Part shown: positions 1-13,390 of the stretch, piece after piece
How the letters are laid out: each line of letters opens with the position of its first letter
Numbering within the stretch: position 1 is the stretch's first letter
Program-made: the position numbers and the translations under genes
Notes under the pieces: model-generated
The model's input: only the letters and a program-made list of their open reading frames with translations
Databases searched by the model: none
What the model was told of the DNA's origin: nothing
Assembly: GCA_024509875.1 (NCBI GenBank)
Contig: JAMPIV010000582.1
Span: 462,001-526,000, forward strand
Length of the DNA: 64,000 bases
DNA from: Oreohelix idahoensis
Lineage: Eukaryota > Mollusca > Gastropoda > Stylommatophora > Oreohelicidae
Direction: 5' to 3'

Positions 1-371
1 CCTTGTAAACTGTTGAGATATATATTACGTGTTTCTTTCTTCTGATGTAATATTTGTAGAACAATAAACAACTTTTACGTGCTGATGTAGTATCATGCTA
101 AATGCATTTAGCTTTACTACTGAGCTATATATTATGCTAGCATAAATGTATGACCTTTAATAAAAAACAGAACATAGACTTGGAGCTTTGTTTCAGCTTA
201 GCACGCTTCTGCTTTTCATGTAGTATTCCAAGTACAGTTCCTTTTTATAATATTAATTTTTGCAATGTTCTTATTCACTGTATTTTGTCATTTAAACTGT
301 GCCCCAAGTACATATTCCGAGTACTATCAAAGCTTTTAGTCTATCTAGAGATTTGCAACAAACATTGTTCA
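1..371. other. AT-rich non-coding leader
   Basis: AT-rich sequence with no supported gene. A short open frame at 150-401 runs into the minisatellite and has no recognisable domain or codon signature, so it is treated as chance. Confidence 0.5.
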
Positions 372-1484
372 CAGCTATGTCAAATAACTTCATACGTCTA
401 ACTATGTCGAATAACTTCGTATGTCTATCTGTGTTGAAAAATATCATATATCTTTAACAATATCTAATAACTTCATATGTCTAACTATGTTGAATAATTT
501 CGTATGTTTAACTATGTCTAATAACTTAGTATGTCTGACTATGTCTAATAACTTAGTATAACTATGTCTAATAACTTCGTATGTCTAACTATGTCGAAGA
601 CCTTCGCATGACTAACTATGTCTAATAACTTCATATGTCTAACTATGTCAAATATCTTCGTATTCCTAACCGCGTAGAAAAATATATATCTAACAATGTC
701 TAATAACTTCGTATGTCTAATAACTTTGTATGTCTAATAACTTTGTATGTCTGACAATGTCACATAACTCTGCACATCTAACTATGTTCAATAACTTCGT
801 ATGCCTAACTATGTCGAATAACTTCGTGTATCTAATAAAATCCTATGTCTAACTATGTCTAATAACTTAGTCTGTCTAACTATGTCGAACAACTCCGCAC
901 GTCAAACTATGTCTAATAACTTCCTTTGTCTAACTATGTCAAATAACTCTGCATGTCTAAGAACGTTCAATAACTTGGTATGTCTGGGTCTAATAACTTT
1001 GTATGTCTAACTATGTATAATAACTTTGCATATCTAACAATGCTTCATAACTCCGCATATATAATTATATTCAATAACTTCGTGTGCCTAACTGTGTCGA
1101 ATAACTTAATATGTCTAACTATATCTAATACCCTAATATGCCTAATTATGTCTAATAACTGCGTATGTCTATGTCTAATAAATTCGTATGTCTAACTATG
1201 TCGAATAACTCCACATATTTAACAAAGTTCAATAACTTTGTATGTCTGTAATAACTTTGTATTTCGTCTAACTATATCTAAGAACTTCGTATGTCAAACT
1301 ATGTATAATAACTTTGTATGTCTAAATATGTTTCATAACTCTGGATGTCTCACTATGTCTAATAACTTCGTATATCTAACAATGTCACATAACTCCACAT
1401 ATCAAACTATATTCAATAACTTCGTGTGCCTAACTATTTCGAATAACTTAATAAGTTTAGATATATCTAATAAACCTCGGCTGC
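372..1484. repeat. 27-bp minisatellite, left arm
   Basis: Degenerate head-to-tail copies of a roughly 27-bp unit (core TAACTTCGTATGTCTAACTA) fill this stretch. The same unit resumes at 4676-4970, so one array has been split by the LINE at 1497-4663. Open frames with runs such as NNFVCLT are simply translations of the repeat. Confidence 0.9.
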
Positions 1485-1496
1485 CTAATTATATCT
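1485..1496. repeat. target-site duplication, left copy
   Basis: CTAATTATATCT here is repeated exactly at 4664-4675, immediately on either side of the LINE. A perfect 12-bp duplication is expected from target-primed reverse transcription and fixes both element ends. Confidence 0.85.
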
Positions 1497-1503
1497 TACT
1501 TAC

Positions 1504-1965
1504 TTACTTAGTCGTTCCCCTTCTACCGTGAGGTGTAGAGGTTTGGAAGAGAGAGCGCCAGACCATTCTATCAGCTGTCTTCTTCCTGGCCTGGTTCCAT
1601 TCTAGTCCTCGGTTCTTCAAAGATTGTCTAATGTTGTCCTCCCAGCGGACTCTGGGACGTCCTGGAGGTCTGGATCCCTGGCTCTTTGTTTCCCATGCTT
1701 GTCGTGGTAGCCGATCTTCTCCCATTCTGCAGACATGGCCAAACCATCTTAGTTGGGACTGTTCTTTTTGGGTCTGCAGCGGATGGGATTTTAGGCCTTG
1801 ACGGATCGTCTGGTTGCGGACCATGTCTCTTCTTGTTACTTCAACCACTTTCCTCAGATACCTCATTTCTGAGGTTTGGATCTGGCTTTTGGGGGTTGTA
1901 GTCATTGCCCACGACTCGCATCCATATGTCAAGACTGGGACATAGGTGGAGCGGTATACAGCCAT
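1504..1965 (-). CDS. LINE pol C-terminal domain
   Basis: A 153-codon frame that continues the RT polyprotein after a one-base shift. It begins with VPVLTYGCESW and contains QLRWFGHVCRMGEDRLPRQA followed by a basic RPPGRPRVRWEDNIRQ segment. This is the usual C-terminal signature of RTE-type and related LINE polymerases; its role is not firmly established. The stop lies a few bases before the (TAAG)n tail, so the 3' UTR is almost absent, as is common in RTE-like elements. Confidence 0.8.
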   Translation of the reverse strand: MAVYRSTYVPVLTYGCESWAMTTTPKSQIQTSEMRYLRKVVEVTRRDMVRNQTIRQGLKSHPLQTQKEQSQLRWFGHVCRMGEDRLPRQAWETKSQGSRPPGRPRVRWEDNIRQSLKNRGLEWNQARKKTADRMVWRSLFQTSTPHGRRGTTK

Positions 1966-2009
1966 CTTCGTTTTCTTACCAACCTCTTTCTTGCTGAGGA
2001 ATCCACGAT

Positions 2010-3467
2010 TTATGGCCTGAAAAAGTCTCCAGCCGCTGCTTTTCGAGTGGCCAACTCTTCTTTGATGCCTCCCTTTCGGTCTATAATAGCTCCGAGATAT
2101 TTAAAGTGGTCGACCTGCTCCAGGACCTGTTCTCCCAACTTAATCTGATGTTTTCTTTCTTCTCGTGATATCACCATGGATTTTGTTTTAGAGCTGCTTA
2201 TGACCATCCCTCTCTTCTCCAGCTCTTCCTTCCAGACTTGCAGGTTGGATTGGAGATGTGCCTCTGATTTAGCAATCAGGGCAACATCATCAGCAAATGC
2301 CAGCTCCGAAATATAGACCTGTCTCATCTTCCAGTACACCACTGAATACTTTCTTTTTCTCTCCTTACATGCCTTGATGACATCGTCCATAAGGAGTATG
2401 AAGAGGTAAGGTGATAGGATATCACCTTGTCTTACACCAGTGGTGGTCCTGAACTCTTCTGACTTATGGTTTGCTGTCCTCACATAATTTCTGCAAGACT
2501 TGTAGAAGCTCTGTATAGCATGAATCAGAGGTGCTGGAATATTCTTCCTTGCCAAACAGTCCCAAAGTTTGCTCCAGGGGACCCTGTCAAACGCCTTTTC
2601 CAGATCTATGAAACAAAGATGGATCTCACTCTTATACTCAAGGGCCTTTTCACTCAGCTGTCTGAGTGTGAAGATTAGGTCTTGAGTACTTCGGTTTGCT
2701 CGGAATCCGCACTGGACCTCATCCAATTGTGGCTCAGCTAGGCGTCGGAGTCTCTGCTCTAGGATTCTAGAGTAGATTTTACCAGGGACACTGAGAAGGG
2801 ATATGCCTCTATGGTTTCCACATTGTCGATTGTCACCCTTTTGGAAAATTGGTGTTATGATGGCAATCTCCCAATCCTTTGGTATGGTCTTGTTGCACCA
2901 TGCTGCCTGTAGGACCTTTAAGAGTAATAGGTCGCCTGATGCTCCCATGTACTTAACCATTTCTGGTGTTATACCATCATGCCCTGCTGCTTTGCCCATC
3001 TTGATTTTCTCTAGTGCTGCCCTCAGTTCTTCCATCTTTATGTCATCTTCACCATCATTGGTTTCCTCTTCTGTGTCAGTGGTTATCATTTCTGATGCTT
3101 CATCATGCTCACCATCCAGGAGTTCTGAGAAATATTCTTTCCATCTTTCCATTACTTCCTTCGGGGCAGTAAGCAATTTGCCTTGCTTGTCCTTTATAAA
3201 TTTGAGAGGGCATTGTTTTTCTTTCCTCATGTTCTTTAGGGTCTTATAGAACAATTTCTGGTTTTCTTGTGCATCTTTTTCTAGCTTTTCTCCAAATTCT
3301 TCCCAGGACTTCTGTTTTGCTGCTAGCACTTTGTTCTTTGCTTCTGTTCTGAGTGTCACATATTCTCTATATTTTTCCATTTGTCCTGTTGTGTTTTTAG
3401 CTCCTAAGTATTGTTTCCATGCCATTTTCTCTCTCTTATTTTCTCTTTGACTTCCTCTGTCCACCAA
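2010..3467 (-). CDS. LINE reverse transcriptase domain, central part of pol
   Basis: A 485-codon frame carrying a complete RT palm and fingers. Visible blocks are GITPEMVK, CGFRANRSTQDLIF, CFIDLEKAFDRVPW, GVRQGDILSPYLF and the catalytic LAFADDVALIA (FADD box). It overlaps the endonuclease frame by 64 bases in a different phase, so it is the continuation of the same polyprotein. It stops at 2010 just after a TTTTT run (minus strand), beyond which the reading continues in the next frame at 1965. All catalytic residues are present, so the copy is broken only by frame. Confidence 0.88.
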   Translation of the reverse strand: MVDRGSQRENKREKMAWKQYLGAKNTTGQMEKYREYVTLRTEAKNKVLAAKQKSWEEFGEKLEKDAQENQKLFYKTLKNMRKEKQCPLKFIKDKQGKLLTAPKEVMERWKEYFSELLDGEHDEASEMITTDTEEETNDGEDDIKMEELRAALEKIKMGKAAGHDGITPEMVKYMGASGDLLLLKVLQAAWCNKTIPKDWEIAIITPIFQKGDNRQCGNHRGISLLSVPGKIYSRILEQRLRRLAEPQLDEVQCGFRANRSTQDLIFTLRQLSEKALEYKSEIHLCFIDLEKAFDRVPWSKLWDCLARKNIPAPLIHAIQSFYKSCRNYVRTANHKSEEFRTTTGVRQGDILSPYLFILLMDDVIKACKERKRKYSVVYWKMRQVYISELAFADDVALIAKSEAHLQSNLQVWKEELEKRGMVISSSKTKSMVISREERKHQIKLGEQVLEQVDHFKYLGAIIDRKGGIKEELATRKAAAGDFFRP

Positions 3468-4609
3468 GGTGTCCTCTTTCTCTGGTTCCCAAGTCGGACT
3501 TCACCGCATGCTTCTGCAGCAGCTGTCTTTATGATATCCTTGAATTTATTCCAGAGGGTTTCCAAGTCATCAGGTCGTTCTTCTGTGTTGCTCACTGCTG
3601 TAGCAATAAGCCCCTGATATCTGGTCTTAATTTCTGGCTCTCTCAGCTTGTAGGTCCTAATGCTCATTTCTCCTGTTTGTTTACTTTGTTTCTTGCGTGA
3701 TGTTGGGCAGTTCCTAGGCTGAGCAACTCTTTCAGTTGTTCGTTTGATTGTTAGCAGGTAGTGATCACTTCCAATCTCTGGCCCCCTCCAGACTCTTGCA
3801 TCTCGGACATATCTGAATGAGCTTCTCCGAACAATGGCATAGTCGATCACTGACTTCTCATTCTTGGTTGGTTCACATCTAGTGTATGCATGTATGCGCT
3901 TATGGGGGAACTTTGTGTTTGTAATGATCAGATTCTGCTCACTGCAGAATCTAAGGAGTCGCTTTCCATTGTCATTGAGAGTATCTTCTCCATATCTTCC
4001 GATAACTCCACCCCATCTAGCATGGTCATTTCCAACTCTGGCATTAAAATCTCCGAGCATAATAACTTCATCTAGGCAGTCATCCACTGTCCTTTGAAGC
4101 AGCTCGAAGAATTCCTCCTTGACCTCTGCTCTCTCATCCTCATTTGGCCCATTCACTATGACCAGGTTGACTATGGTTTCTCCTTCTTTTAGTTTTACAA
4201 CCATAATGCGCTCCGAGACAAAGTTCCATCCCTTGATACTATCTTTTTGATTTTGGGCCACAATGCAACCCACGCCCCCTTTAGCTCTTTCAGATATGGG
4301 TACACCACTGTAGAGCAACGTGTTGCCATCGAGATCCATGACTCCTTGTCCTTTTTTCTTCGTTTCCGTTATAGCCAGGATTTCTAGTTTTGCTTTCCTC
4401 ATCTCTTCCACCAGCTCCTCTTCCTTCCCATTATACTTCTTGTGTTCCAAGTTCCATAAGTCGTAGTCCGTAGTCCGTTCCAGTTCGTCGCCTTTAGAAT
4501 CAGTCCGGTTTTCTCTCTTGTAGTTCGCGTAATCATGATTTAAAGTAAACAGGTGATTGGCCTGTTGTGCCTTTGCATGGTGGAGGGGCTGCCTCCTTAC
4601 GGCCTCCAT
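3404..4609 (-). CDS. LINE endonuclease domain (EEP/APE-like), N-terminal part of pol
   Basis: A 401-codon frame encoding the endonuclease that nicks target DNA for target-primed reverse transcription. EEP landmarks occur in order: LAITETKKKGQG (metal-binding Glu region), MLGDFNARVG (Asp/Asn catalytic motif) and GSDHYLL (the C-terminal Ser-Asp-His motif). The region up to about residue 70 is a basic leader with no recognised domain. The frame ends shortly after TPWWTEEVKEKIRE, where a single-base shift in an AGAGAGAGAAAA run moves the coding sequence into the RT frame. Translation from the methionine at 4609 is a convenient limit; the true start is uncertain. Confidence 0.85.
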   Translation of the reverse strand: MEAVRRQPLHHAKAQQANHLFTLNHDYANYKRENRTDSKGDELERTTDYDLWNLEHKKYNGKEEELVEEMRKAKLEILAITETKKKGQGVMDLDGNTLLYSGVPISERAKGGVGCIVAQNQKDSIKGWNFVSERIMVVKLKEGETIVNLVIVNGPNEDERAEVKEEFFELLQRTVDDCLDEVIMLGDFNARVGNDHARWGGVIGRYGEDTLNDNGKRLLRFCSEQNLIITNTKFPHKRIHAYTRCEPTKNEKSVIDYAIVRRSSFRYVRDARVWRGPEIGSDHYLLTIKRTTERVAQPRNCPTSRKKQSKQTGEMSIRTYKLREPEIKTRYQGLIATAVSNTEERPDDLETLWNKFKDIIKTAAAEACGEVRLGNQRKRTPWWTEEVKEKIRERKWHGNNT

Positions 4610-4663
4610 GCAGGCCGCCCTCCTCCTTTTTCATCCGGGCTTGGGACCGGCATTGGCGGAGTT

Positions 4664-4970
4664 CTAATTATATCTAATTATGTCTAATAACTTCGTATGT
4701 CTAACTATACCAAATAACCTGCTAACAAAGTTCAGTAACTCCGCATGTTTAACTATATTTAATAACTCCGTATGTTTAACTACGTCAAATAACTTCGTTT
4801 GCCTAACTATGTCTAATAACTTCGTATTCCTAACTATCTCTAATAACTTCATATATCTAATTATGTCTAATAACTTCATATGTCTAATTATGTCTAATAT
4901 CTTCGTATGTATAACTATATCGATTAATCATGTATGTCTAACTATGTCGAAAAACATCGTGCTGTCGTTG
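4664..4970. repeat. 27-bp minisatellite, right arm, with right TSD copy
   Basis: The first 12 bases are the right target-site duplication. The 27-bp unit then continues in register with the left arm to about 4970 before fading into unique sequence. Confidence 0.88.
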
Positions 4971-4975
4971 AACCA

Positions 4976-5554
4976 AAAGTAAAGAAATTTCTCAACTTCG
5001 ACTGAAAATGAAAAACAAAATTGGACATCACATAAAATGGTTAACAATTCGACATTTTGATACTGATATTGTTAGCATACGTGAAATCTTGGCATAATTT
5101 TGTTGAAGGTCATTGCTACTTGGGGGCTGAAAAGTAATTATTGTATTGTTTCCATAATACATCATTAGAAACCTTAGTAACTGTGAAATTTAATATAAAA
5201 AAAAAAAAAAACAGGGAAAATTGTGTGAATTACACAAGGTTGAAGATAGTAATCCTAAAATATCCTATTCTGGGAAAATCAGGATTAACTCTTGGCGCGA
5301 TATTAAGTCTTTTTGTTCCATGCAGTTTTTAGACTTTACTATGACAAAATAAAAATATTAAAAAATAGTGCCAGTGTTTGTTTTTAATTTCCTCCCTCCG
5401 GAAATATTCAAAATAAGTAGAAAACATAAATTTTTTACTGCAAAATATTTTATAATTACATTTAAAAAATCGTGTTAAATTGGATGAAGAATATTTAGAA
5501 GTGCTGACAGTCTTACAGGAAACAAATAAGATTGTTTTGAATCGTGTAACATTC
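4976..5554. other. non-coding AT-rich sequence
   Basis: No gene, repeat or RNA signature is visible apart from an A15 run near 5196. Small open frames on both strands have no protein features. Confidence 0.5.
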
Positions 5555-5727
5555 ATCCTTGAGGAAATAAATTAAGGGGCTGCTGTAAAACTGGTAAGGA
5601 ATATAAGTATTTAAACCAATAAAACGGTATAGAATCAGTTTTACATAAAGGTTCACAAAAACCGTTATTTGTAAAACTGATTCTGTACCATTTTATTGGT
5701 TTAAATACTTATAATCCTTGAGGAAAT
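5555..5727. mobile_element. small foldback (palindromic) insertion with direct flanks
   Basis: Two 43-bp arms, 5603-5645 and 5670-5712, are inverted repeats of each other with two mismatches seen, separated by about 24 bases. The unit is bracketed by a direct repeat, ATCCTTGAGGAAAT, at 5555-5568 and 5714-5727. This arrangement suggests a foldback/MITE-type insertion or an insertion that created a hairpin. No coding capacity. The element class is unknown. Confidence 0.6.
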
Positions 5728-6158
5728 CTGACTACAACCGAATGGGCTCGTCAGACGTCTCATGCGCTTGAAAAGTTAATGTTTTCTGAATGAATCATCG
5801 CTTTTATGAATCATCGGTATTAAATGGCTTTAAGAGAATTTCTAACAAAAAGAATAAGAACTTTATCATTTGATAGCAGAGAATTTGACTTTTCTTAAAA
5901 TGAAAACATTAAAAAAAACGATCAACTAATTTTTTCTTTTATGTTTTTTGTTCGGCGTCCTTCTCAAAATCAGATATACAGATACGTATCCCATTACACC
6001 AGAAGATGTCACTATTGTTCTTTGTAAGAAAATAACATCTTTAATTCCATCTCGATCGATAAATCCATATTGTTTCTCTGAAATGTGTTCTTGATTCTGT
6101 CAATTTCATATCCATAACAAGATAATCATATACAATATCTCTGCAGTGTAACTTATAT
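5728..6158. other. non-coding AT-rich sequence
   Basis: No supported feature seen. Confidence 0.5.
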
Positions 6159-6450
6159 GGCTTGGGGGTCGGAGTGGCTAAGAGGTATGGCGTCGGCCTC
6201 GACTTCTAAAGGTACCGGGTTCGATTCCCAGTTGATGGAAAATAATTAATGGAAAAATGTTTTTCAGAACCAGTGGTCCTAATGATGTCATACTCCCCCC
6301 TGGTCTCCTGGGTAGTGAGATCGAATGCCTAGCCTTCTCGGATAAGGGTGAAAAAAGGAGGTCCCGTGGGCAAGTTGCGCACGTTAAAATCCAACTGCAG
6401 TTGGAAATCGTAAGGAGTAGGCCTATCAGGCCGCTGCCCTGTTAAATTTT
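6159..6450 (+). mobile_element. tRNA-derived SINE
   Basis: The 5' part is tRNA-like with an A box TGGCTAAGAGG (6175-6185) and a consensus B box GGTTCGATTCC (6218-6228), spaced as in an internal RNA polymerase III promoter. The body that follows contains AAAAAAGGAGGTCCCGTGGG and GTTGCGCACGTTAAAATCCA, resembling conserved central domains of molluscan SINEs. It ends in an A/T-rich tail near 6450. It is not a functional tRNA gene because the acceptor arms do not pair convincingly. The family name is left open. Confidence 0.75.
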
Positions 6451-6716
6451 AAAAATTAGAAACCTACCCACAACAAAAATATTTATAGAATGTGTGATTC
6501 CTATATACAGACATTGGATTTTCGCCGGTGCTACGGAATTCGTACATTGTGCTGAGATCCTCTTTGTGTGATCTAATGGAGGAGATCAGAGCACTGATGG
6601 AGTAGTCCATTTGCAATGAAGATAGTCCTTAAATAAATTCATGACAGCTTGGACGATCAATGTTGTTATGCTTTCTTTACTTTAAATTCCTGTGAGGCTC
6701 TCTTAAATCGAAACAT

Positions 6717-6718
<2 letters not shown>

Positions 6719-6813
<95 letters not shown>
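6719..6813. repeat. (TA)n microsatellite, left of mariner
   Basis: An uninterrupted TA dinucleotide run, ending directly at the mariner terminal repeat. With 7241-7330 it appears to be one tract split by the transposon. Confidence 0.9.
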
Positions 6814-6814
<1 letters not shown>

Positions 6815-7228
6815 GAGGTGTTGTTCGCAACATGTGGACGAGCATTGTCGTGCATGTGGACGAGCATTGTCGTGCAACAGAATCACACCACGCAAAAGCA
6901 TGCCGGATCGTTTATTCTTGATGGCTGTAGTCTTAGACACACTTTTGTCACCATACACTGCTTTCATTCGGCGATGAATGTCGACTGGTCGACATCCTTC
7001 GGCTGTTAGGAACTGAATCACCGCTCGCTGATCGACCTTGGACGGATTACTTATCACACCGGCCATTATTTTAACGGTCTGCAGGACAACCAATGAATAC
7101 TAGGAGAATGAACACTTACACACTTGTACATTCGTATGTGCTTATTACGTCAGATGTGACGTCATCATGCTCCTCCTACGAATGTCCACTTGGAGCAGCA
7201 CGGTCGGGTTTCATTTGAACACGCCTCG
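6814..7228 (-). mobile_element. internally deleted mariner element
   Basis: A 415-bp element with imperfect terminal inverted repeats (left CGAGGTGTTGTTC, right end GAACACGCCTCG) and TA on both sides, the target used by mariner/Tc1 transposases. The body keeps the two ends of a minus-strand transposase gene but lacks most of the catalytic core. A 22-bp segment (CATGTGGACGAGCATTGTCG...) is duplicated at 6831-6874. As a short end-bearing derivative it could be moved only by a transposase supplied elsewhere. Confidence 0.82.
6834..7066 (-). pseudogene. mariner transposase remnant
   Basis: The frame starts near MAGVISNPSKVDQRAVI. It has the N-terminal helix-turn-helix of mariner transposases (VDQRAVIQFLTAEGCRPVDI, then DKSVSKTT), jumps across a large in-frame deletion, and resumes with [13 protein letters not shown], which carries the second catalytic Asp. 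The first Asp (TGDE region) and the third Asp block are missing, so it cannot be catalytic. Open reading beyond it into IYIYIY is translation of the flanking (TA)n tract. Confidence 0.82.
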
Positions 7229-7239
7229 TATATACACAC

Positions 7240-7240
<1 letters not shown>

Positions 7241-7330
<90 letters not shown>
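7241..7330. repeat. (TA)n microsatellite, right of mariner
   Basis: TA dinucleotide run following the right mariner end after a short TACACACG interruption. Confidence 0.9.
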
Positions 7331-7331
<1 letters not shown>

Positions 7332-7439
7332 TGACTGACTGGGTGGAATCTTGTCTGCCTTGTCATAAAACGCATTCTGAAGACTAGAAGATACTGTTTT
7401 ATTTTCTTCCTACCTGTCTAAAGAGTCGAGAATTTAATT

Positions 7440-7612
7440 TATAAATTAAACCTCTAGTCCTGGTTCTGCTGACTCTGCTCTTTCGTTAGGAAAGCCACAG
7501 GCAGCGAGGAAAAGAGGTCACCCCCGCCTCATAAAGCTGGACGTAGTATAGTAATGCCTTTAAAACGTCAATCCCCTACGACAATATCTGGTATTGGACC
7601 ACCTTTATCTTT
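7440..7612 (+). mobile_element. SINE-like repeat, family with copies at 47.8 and 62.6 kb (3' part)
   Basis: Aligns by eye with 47838-48015 (plus) and 62555-62800 (minus). Shared blocks include GGCAGCGAGGAAAAGAGGT and ATCCCCTACGACAATATCTG. The tRNA-like head is lacking here but visible in the 62.6-kb copy. It is a 5'-truncated, diverged copy. Confidence 0.6.
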
Positions 7613-7823
7613 TACTTGGTTTTGCTTCCATGTGCCTCAGTGAATTAATAGCTTCTTCTATTAATATTTTTGTCCATTATTACTGTTTCTCACTGCAAAC
7701 GTTTCACGAATTTAATAAATTAAAATATCCGGCCAATCGTCCCGTTATTTTCTGCTCGTGCATGACGATCAATCAATACCTGTCCTCTGAGTATACTATA
7801 TGACCCTATTGGTCCCGTTATTT

Positions 7824-7861
<38 letters not shown>
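7824..7861. repeat. (CT)n microsatellite
   Basis: Tract of CT dinucleotides with one early interruption. Confidence 0.9.
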
Positions 7862-10943
<3,082 letters not shown>

Positions 10944-10945
<2 letters not shown>

Positions 10946-12254
10946 TGTGTTGTCTAGCCTCTGGTTGCTGAGACACTATGTTAAGTTACACAAATGTTAC
11001 TGACAATATATTTTGCCACAGCTGGCTGATGAGATTTATATAGGTAAAATCTGGTATAGTTCTGGTCCAGTTAACATTTACAATTATTGTTCTAGTTTGG
11101 TCTCTCTCATAAAAATGAAGAAAATGGACCGCACAGGTCATAGCCCGAAGACTCAACAATATTATAAAGTTTCTGGTTGCTTATACACTTATAAGATCAA
11201 TGGACTATACGACCATAGTTCATAAGACATAAGTTCATATGACCATAATTTCATATGACCCTAAGACCGCTAGCTCGCTGGGTTTTTTTTTTTTTAATCA
11301 GCCTAGATTTTAGGAAAGAAATATAAACATTTAACCAAAATATCAATATTATATTTAACACGTGTTAAGGTAAGACCTCTTTAACCACTACGTTATTAAA
11401 TTAGATTATAAACCACAAATGTTTAGCTTATCATATCGCTTTTAAAGCGTGATATGTACACTAGTCATTTATAAAATTACACAAAATGGATATAAGTAAA
11501 TAATATATACCGTCAGTAGCCAGTTATTTAATGTATATACTAGTCAATTATAGCATCTCTTTCTGGGGAATAGCGAGTAATTACATTTACTTTACAGCTG
11601 GAGAAATTTAGCTATATGTTATTTAATACGCTATTCAATTTAACACAGAAAATCCCAGAAAGATATAATGAAAAACTTTAAACACACTAAATCACTTAAC
11701 GGCTAGTATATAAATTACCGCAAACTGAGACAGATGGAAACCACTCCACGAATCTAAGCATTCACTTTGTACGAAAAACTCTAGGATATCGAGCTAGTTA
11801 TTTCAGAAAATTCTCTGAGCAACTGATAATGACTTTAGGGGAGACGGGTATATATCCATAGATGCCGTTCTGTCGCTCCTTAATGCGAAGTCGCACCTAC
11901 GGCCAGGGCCGGGCACATCTACGGTTCGATTCCTGAATGAAACGTTTTTTTCTTCACCTCTGCCGACCGACAACCTCTGGCTTGTCTTTCATTCTCCCCG
12001 CCTGCGCATATCAGCTACGTAAGTTAATTCCCCTAAAAATGTAACAATCCAAGGTACTTCTCAGACTTATCGCCCTTGATTCTTCAAAGACACTGTTAAC
12101 GCCTGGCCTCTGCCCACGTGTTTCCCTGATCAAAGAACGATTACGCCGTGCTGCGCACTTCGCTCTGTTTCAGCATGCTTAATTGCCAGACGGCTTGCGT
12201 GTTAATTGCGATAGTGAATCAGGCGTTAATGTAGCAAAACATATAACCCTAGAT
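10944..12254. other. non-coding sequence
   Basis: No supported gene. One B-box-like GGTTCGATTCC occurs near 11923-11933, but no matching A box or tRNA fold was found upstream. Confidence 0.45.
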
Positions 12255-12273
12255 GGGGGGGGGGGGGGGGGGG
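12255..12273. repeat. poly-G tract (19 G)
   Basis: Uninterrupted G19 followed by CGC, at the inferred 3' edge of the jockey-like LINE. Similar G tracts occur at 18074-18089 and 31754-31771. Confidence 0.9.
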
Positions 12274-12506
12274 CGCAAAAGTGGACGGTCACTGCTGCAC
12301 TATTTACATATGTGACAGGTACAGCTGTCTAAGATTTTCTTTGTCTGCTCCCCAGCTAGTGCTTGCAAGATGATTAACTAGGTTCAATCGTCTACTGCCC
12401 TTATCTTTCATTTTGTATGTGAAGGTATTGAGGAGTAGCTGTCTGTCAAGCTCCACTCTTAAGTAAGCTAGATTTTCTTCTCTGGACAGCAGTTGTCCAT
12501 CGGGTT

Positions 12507-13390
12507 TTAGTTAGTATACCTTCTTGCTTTCCTTGATGCCCCTGGTGAAAGTTGTGTATACGTCTTCTGAGTGTTCATTTTTAGTTTCCAGAGCCTGCAA
12601 TACACAGCTATTGTGGCTTGGGCTCTGTTTAGTTTTGCTTGTGCCAGTTTTTTGTATTTTTCAGCTGTCCAAATGAGCAGATCATCTGCATACAGTGTTT
12701 TTGTTACCTTCAAGTAGGGAGGAAGGTCATTTATGAAGATAAGGAAGAGGGTGCAACTTAGTGCTGACCCTTGCGGCAATCCCTCCTCCACTGTTTTCTG
12801 GGAGGATTTAGTGCCTACTACTGTTGTTTGTATTGTTCTGTTACTCAGGAAAGCTTTAATCCAGAGATACATTTTTCCATGTATGCCTATTTTTGTCATT
12901 TTGGCGAAGAGCCCTGTCTCCATACTGTGTCGTATGCTTGCTGCAGATCAATGAATACAGCTGTTGTGTGCTTACCCTCTTGGAATGCATCTAAGGTTTT
13001 TTGCACAAAATGAAAGAGTTGGTCATCTGTTCTGCAACCTTTTCTGTAGGCTGCCTGACTATCATTAATGACTTTATTACTTTCCAGCCACCAGTAGAGC
13101 CTGTGATTAACCATTTTCTCTGCAGGTTTTCCAATTGCTGAGGTCAGTGAGACTGGTCTGTAGCTTCCAGGTTCTTCAGCTGGCTTGTTTTTCTTTAGAA
13201 TTGGTTTGATGTTTGCAGTCAGCTAAGCTTTAGGGAGTGTGCTTTCTTTCCATGTTCTGTTAATGAAGTTTAAGAGAACTAACTTTGCATTTGGGCCTAG
13301 GTTTAGTATCATTTGATTGGTAGTTTTGTCTGGTCCTGGAGCTTTCTTGGTCTTTAATTTTTGTAGTGCGCTGTCCATTTCCTAGATAGT
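12507..13390 (-). pseudogene. jockey-like reverse transcriptase fragment
   Basis: Decayed RT in at least two frames. Reading from the right, the minus strand shows a KAPGPDK-type block near 13340, PGSYRPVSLTSAIGKPAEK near 13130-13190, NDSQAAYRKGCRTDDQLF and TTAVFIDLQQAYDTVW (12920-13070), then GLPQGSALSCTLFLIFIND and the catalytic TLYADDLLIW (12650-12800). A frame shift near 12900 and stops disrupt it. The QGS and YADD boxes place it among jockey/CR1/I-type polymerases rather than the RTE-like ones nearby. Confidence 0.8.

Larger units (their letters stand above)
1497..4663 (-). mobile_element. RTE-like non-LTR retrotransposon, near full length
   Basis: A 3.17-kb LINE on the minus strand. 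Its 5' end lies at 4663 in a GC-rich leader that contains GGTCCCAAGCCCGGATGAAA, a leader type I associate with invertebrate RTE-like elements. Its 3' end at 1497 is a short (TAAG)n microsatellite tail. It encodes an apurinic endonuclease-type (EEP) domain, a reverse transcriptase and a C-terminal domain in order, with no ORF1. Two single-base frame breaks split the polyprotein. The 12-bp TSD is perfect, so the insertion is recent. The clade name rests on domain plan and tail type and is inference. Confidence 0.88.

Noticed and set aside
980..1531. Plus-strand open frames rich in NNFVCLT repeats
   Set aside because: They are translations of the 27-bp minisatellite, broken wherever unit length varies, with no start context or domain.
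6175..6240. Functional tRNA gene
   Set aside because: A and B boxes are present but acceptor and anticodon arms do not pair, and a SINE body follows directly.
11850..11950. tRNA gene or SINE at the GGTTCGATTCC box
   Set aside because: No A box at suitable spacing and no tRNA fold or repeat body could be seen.
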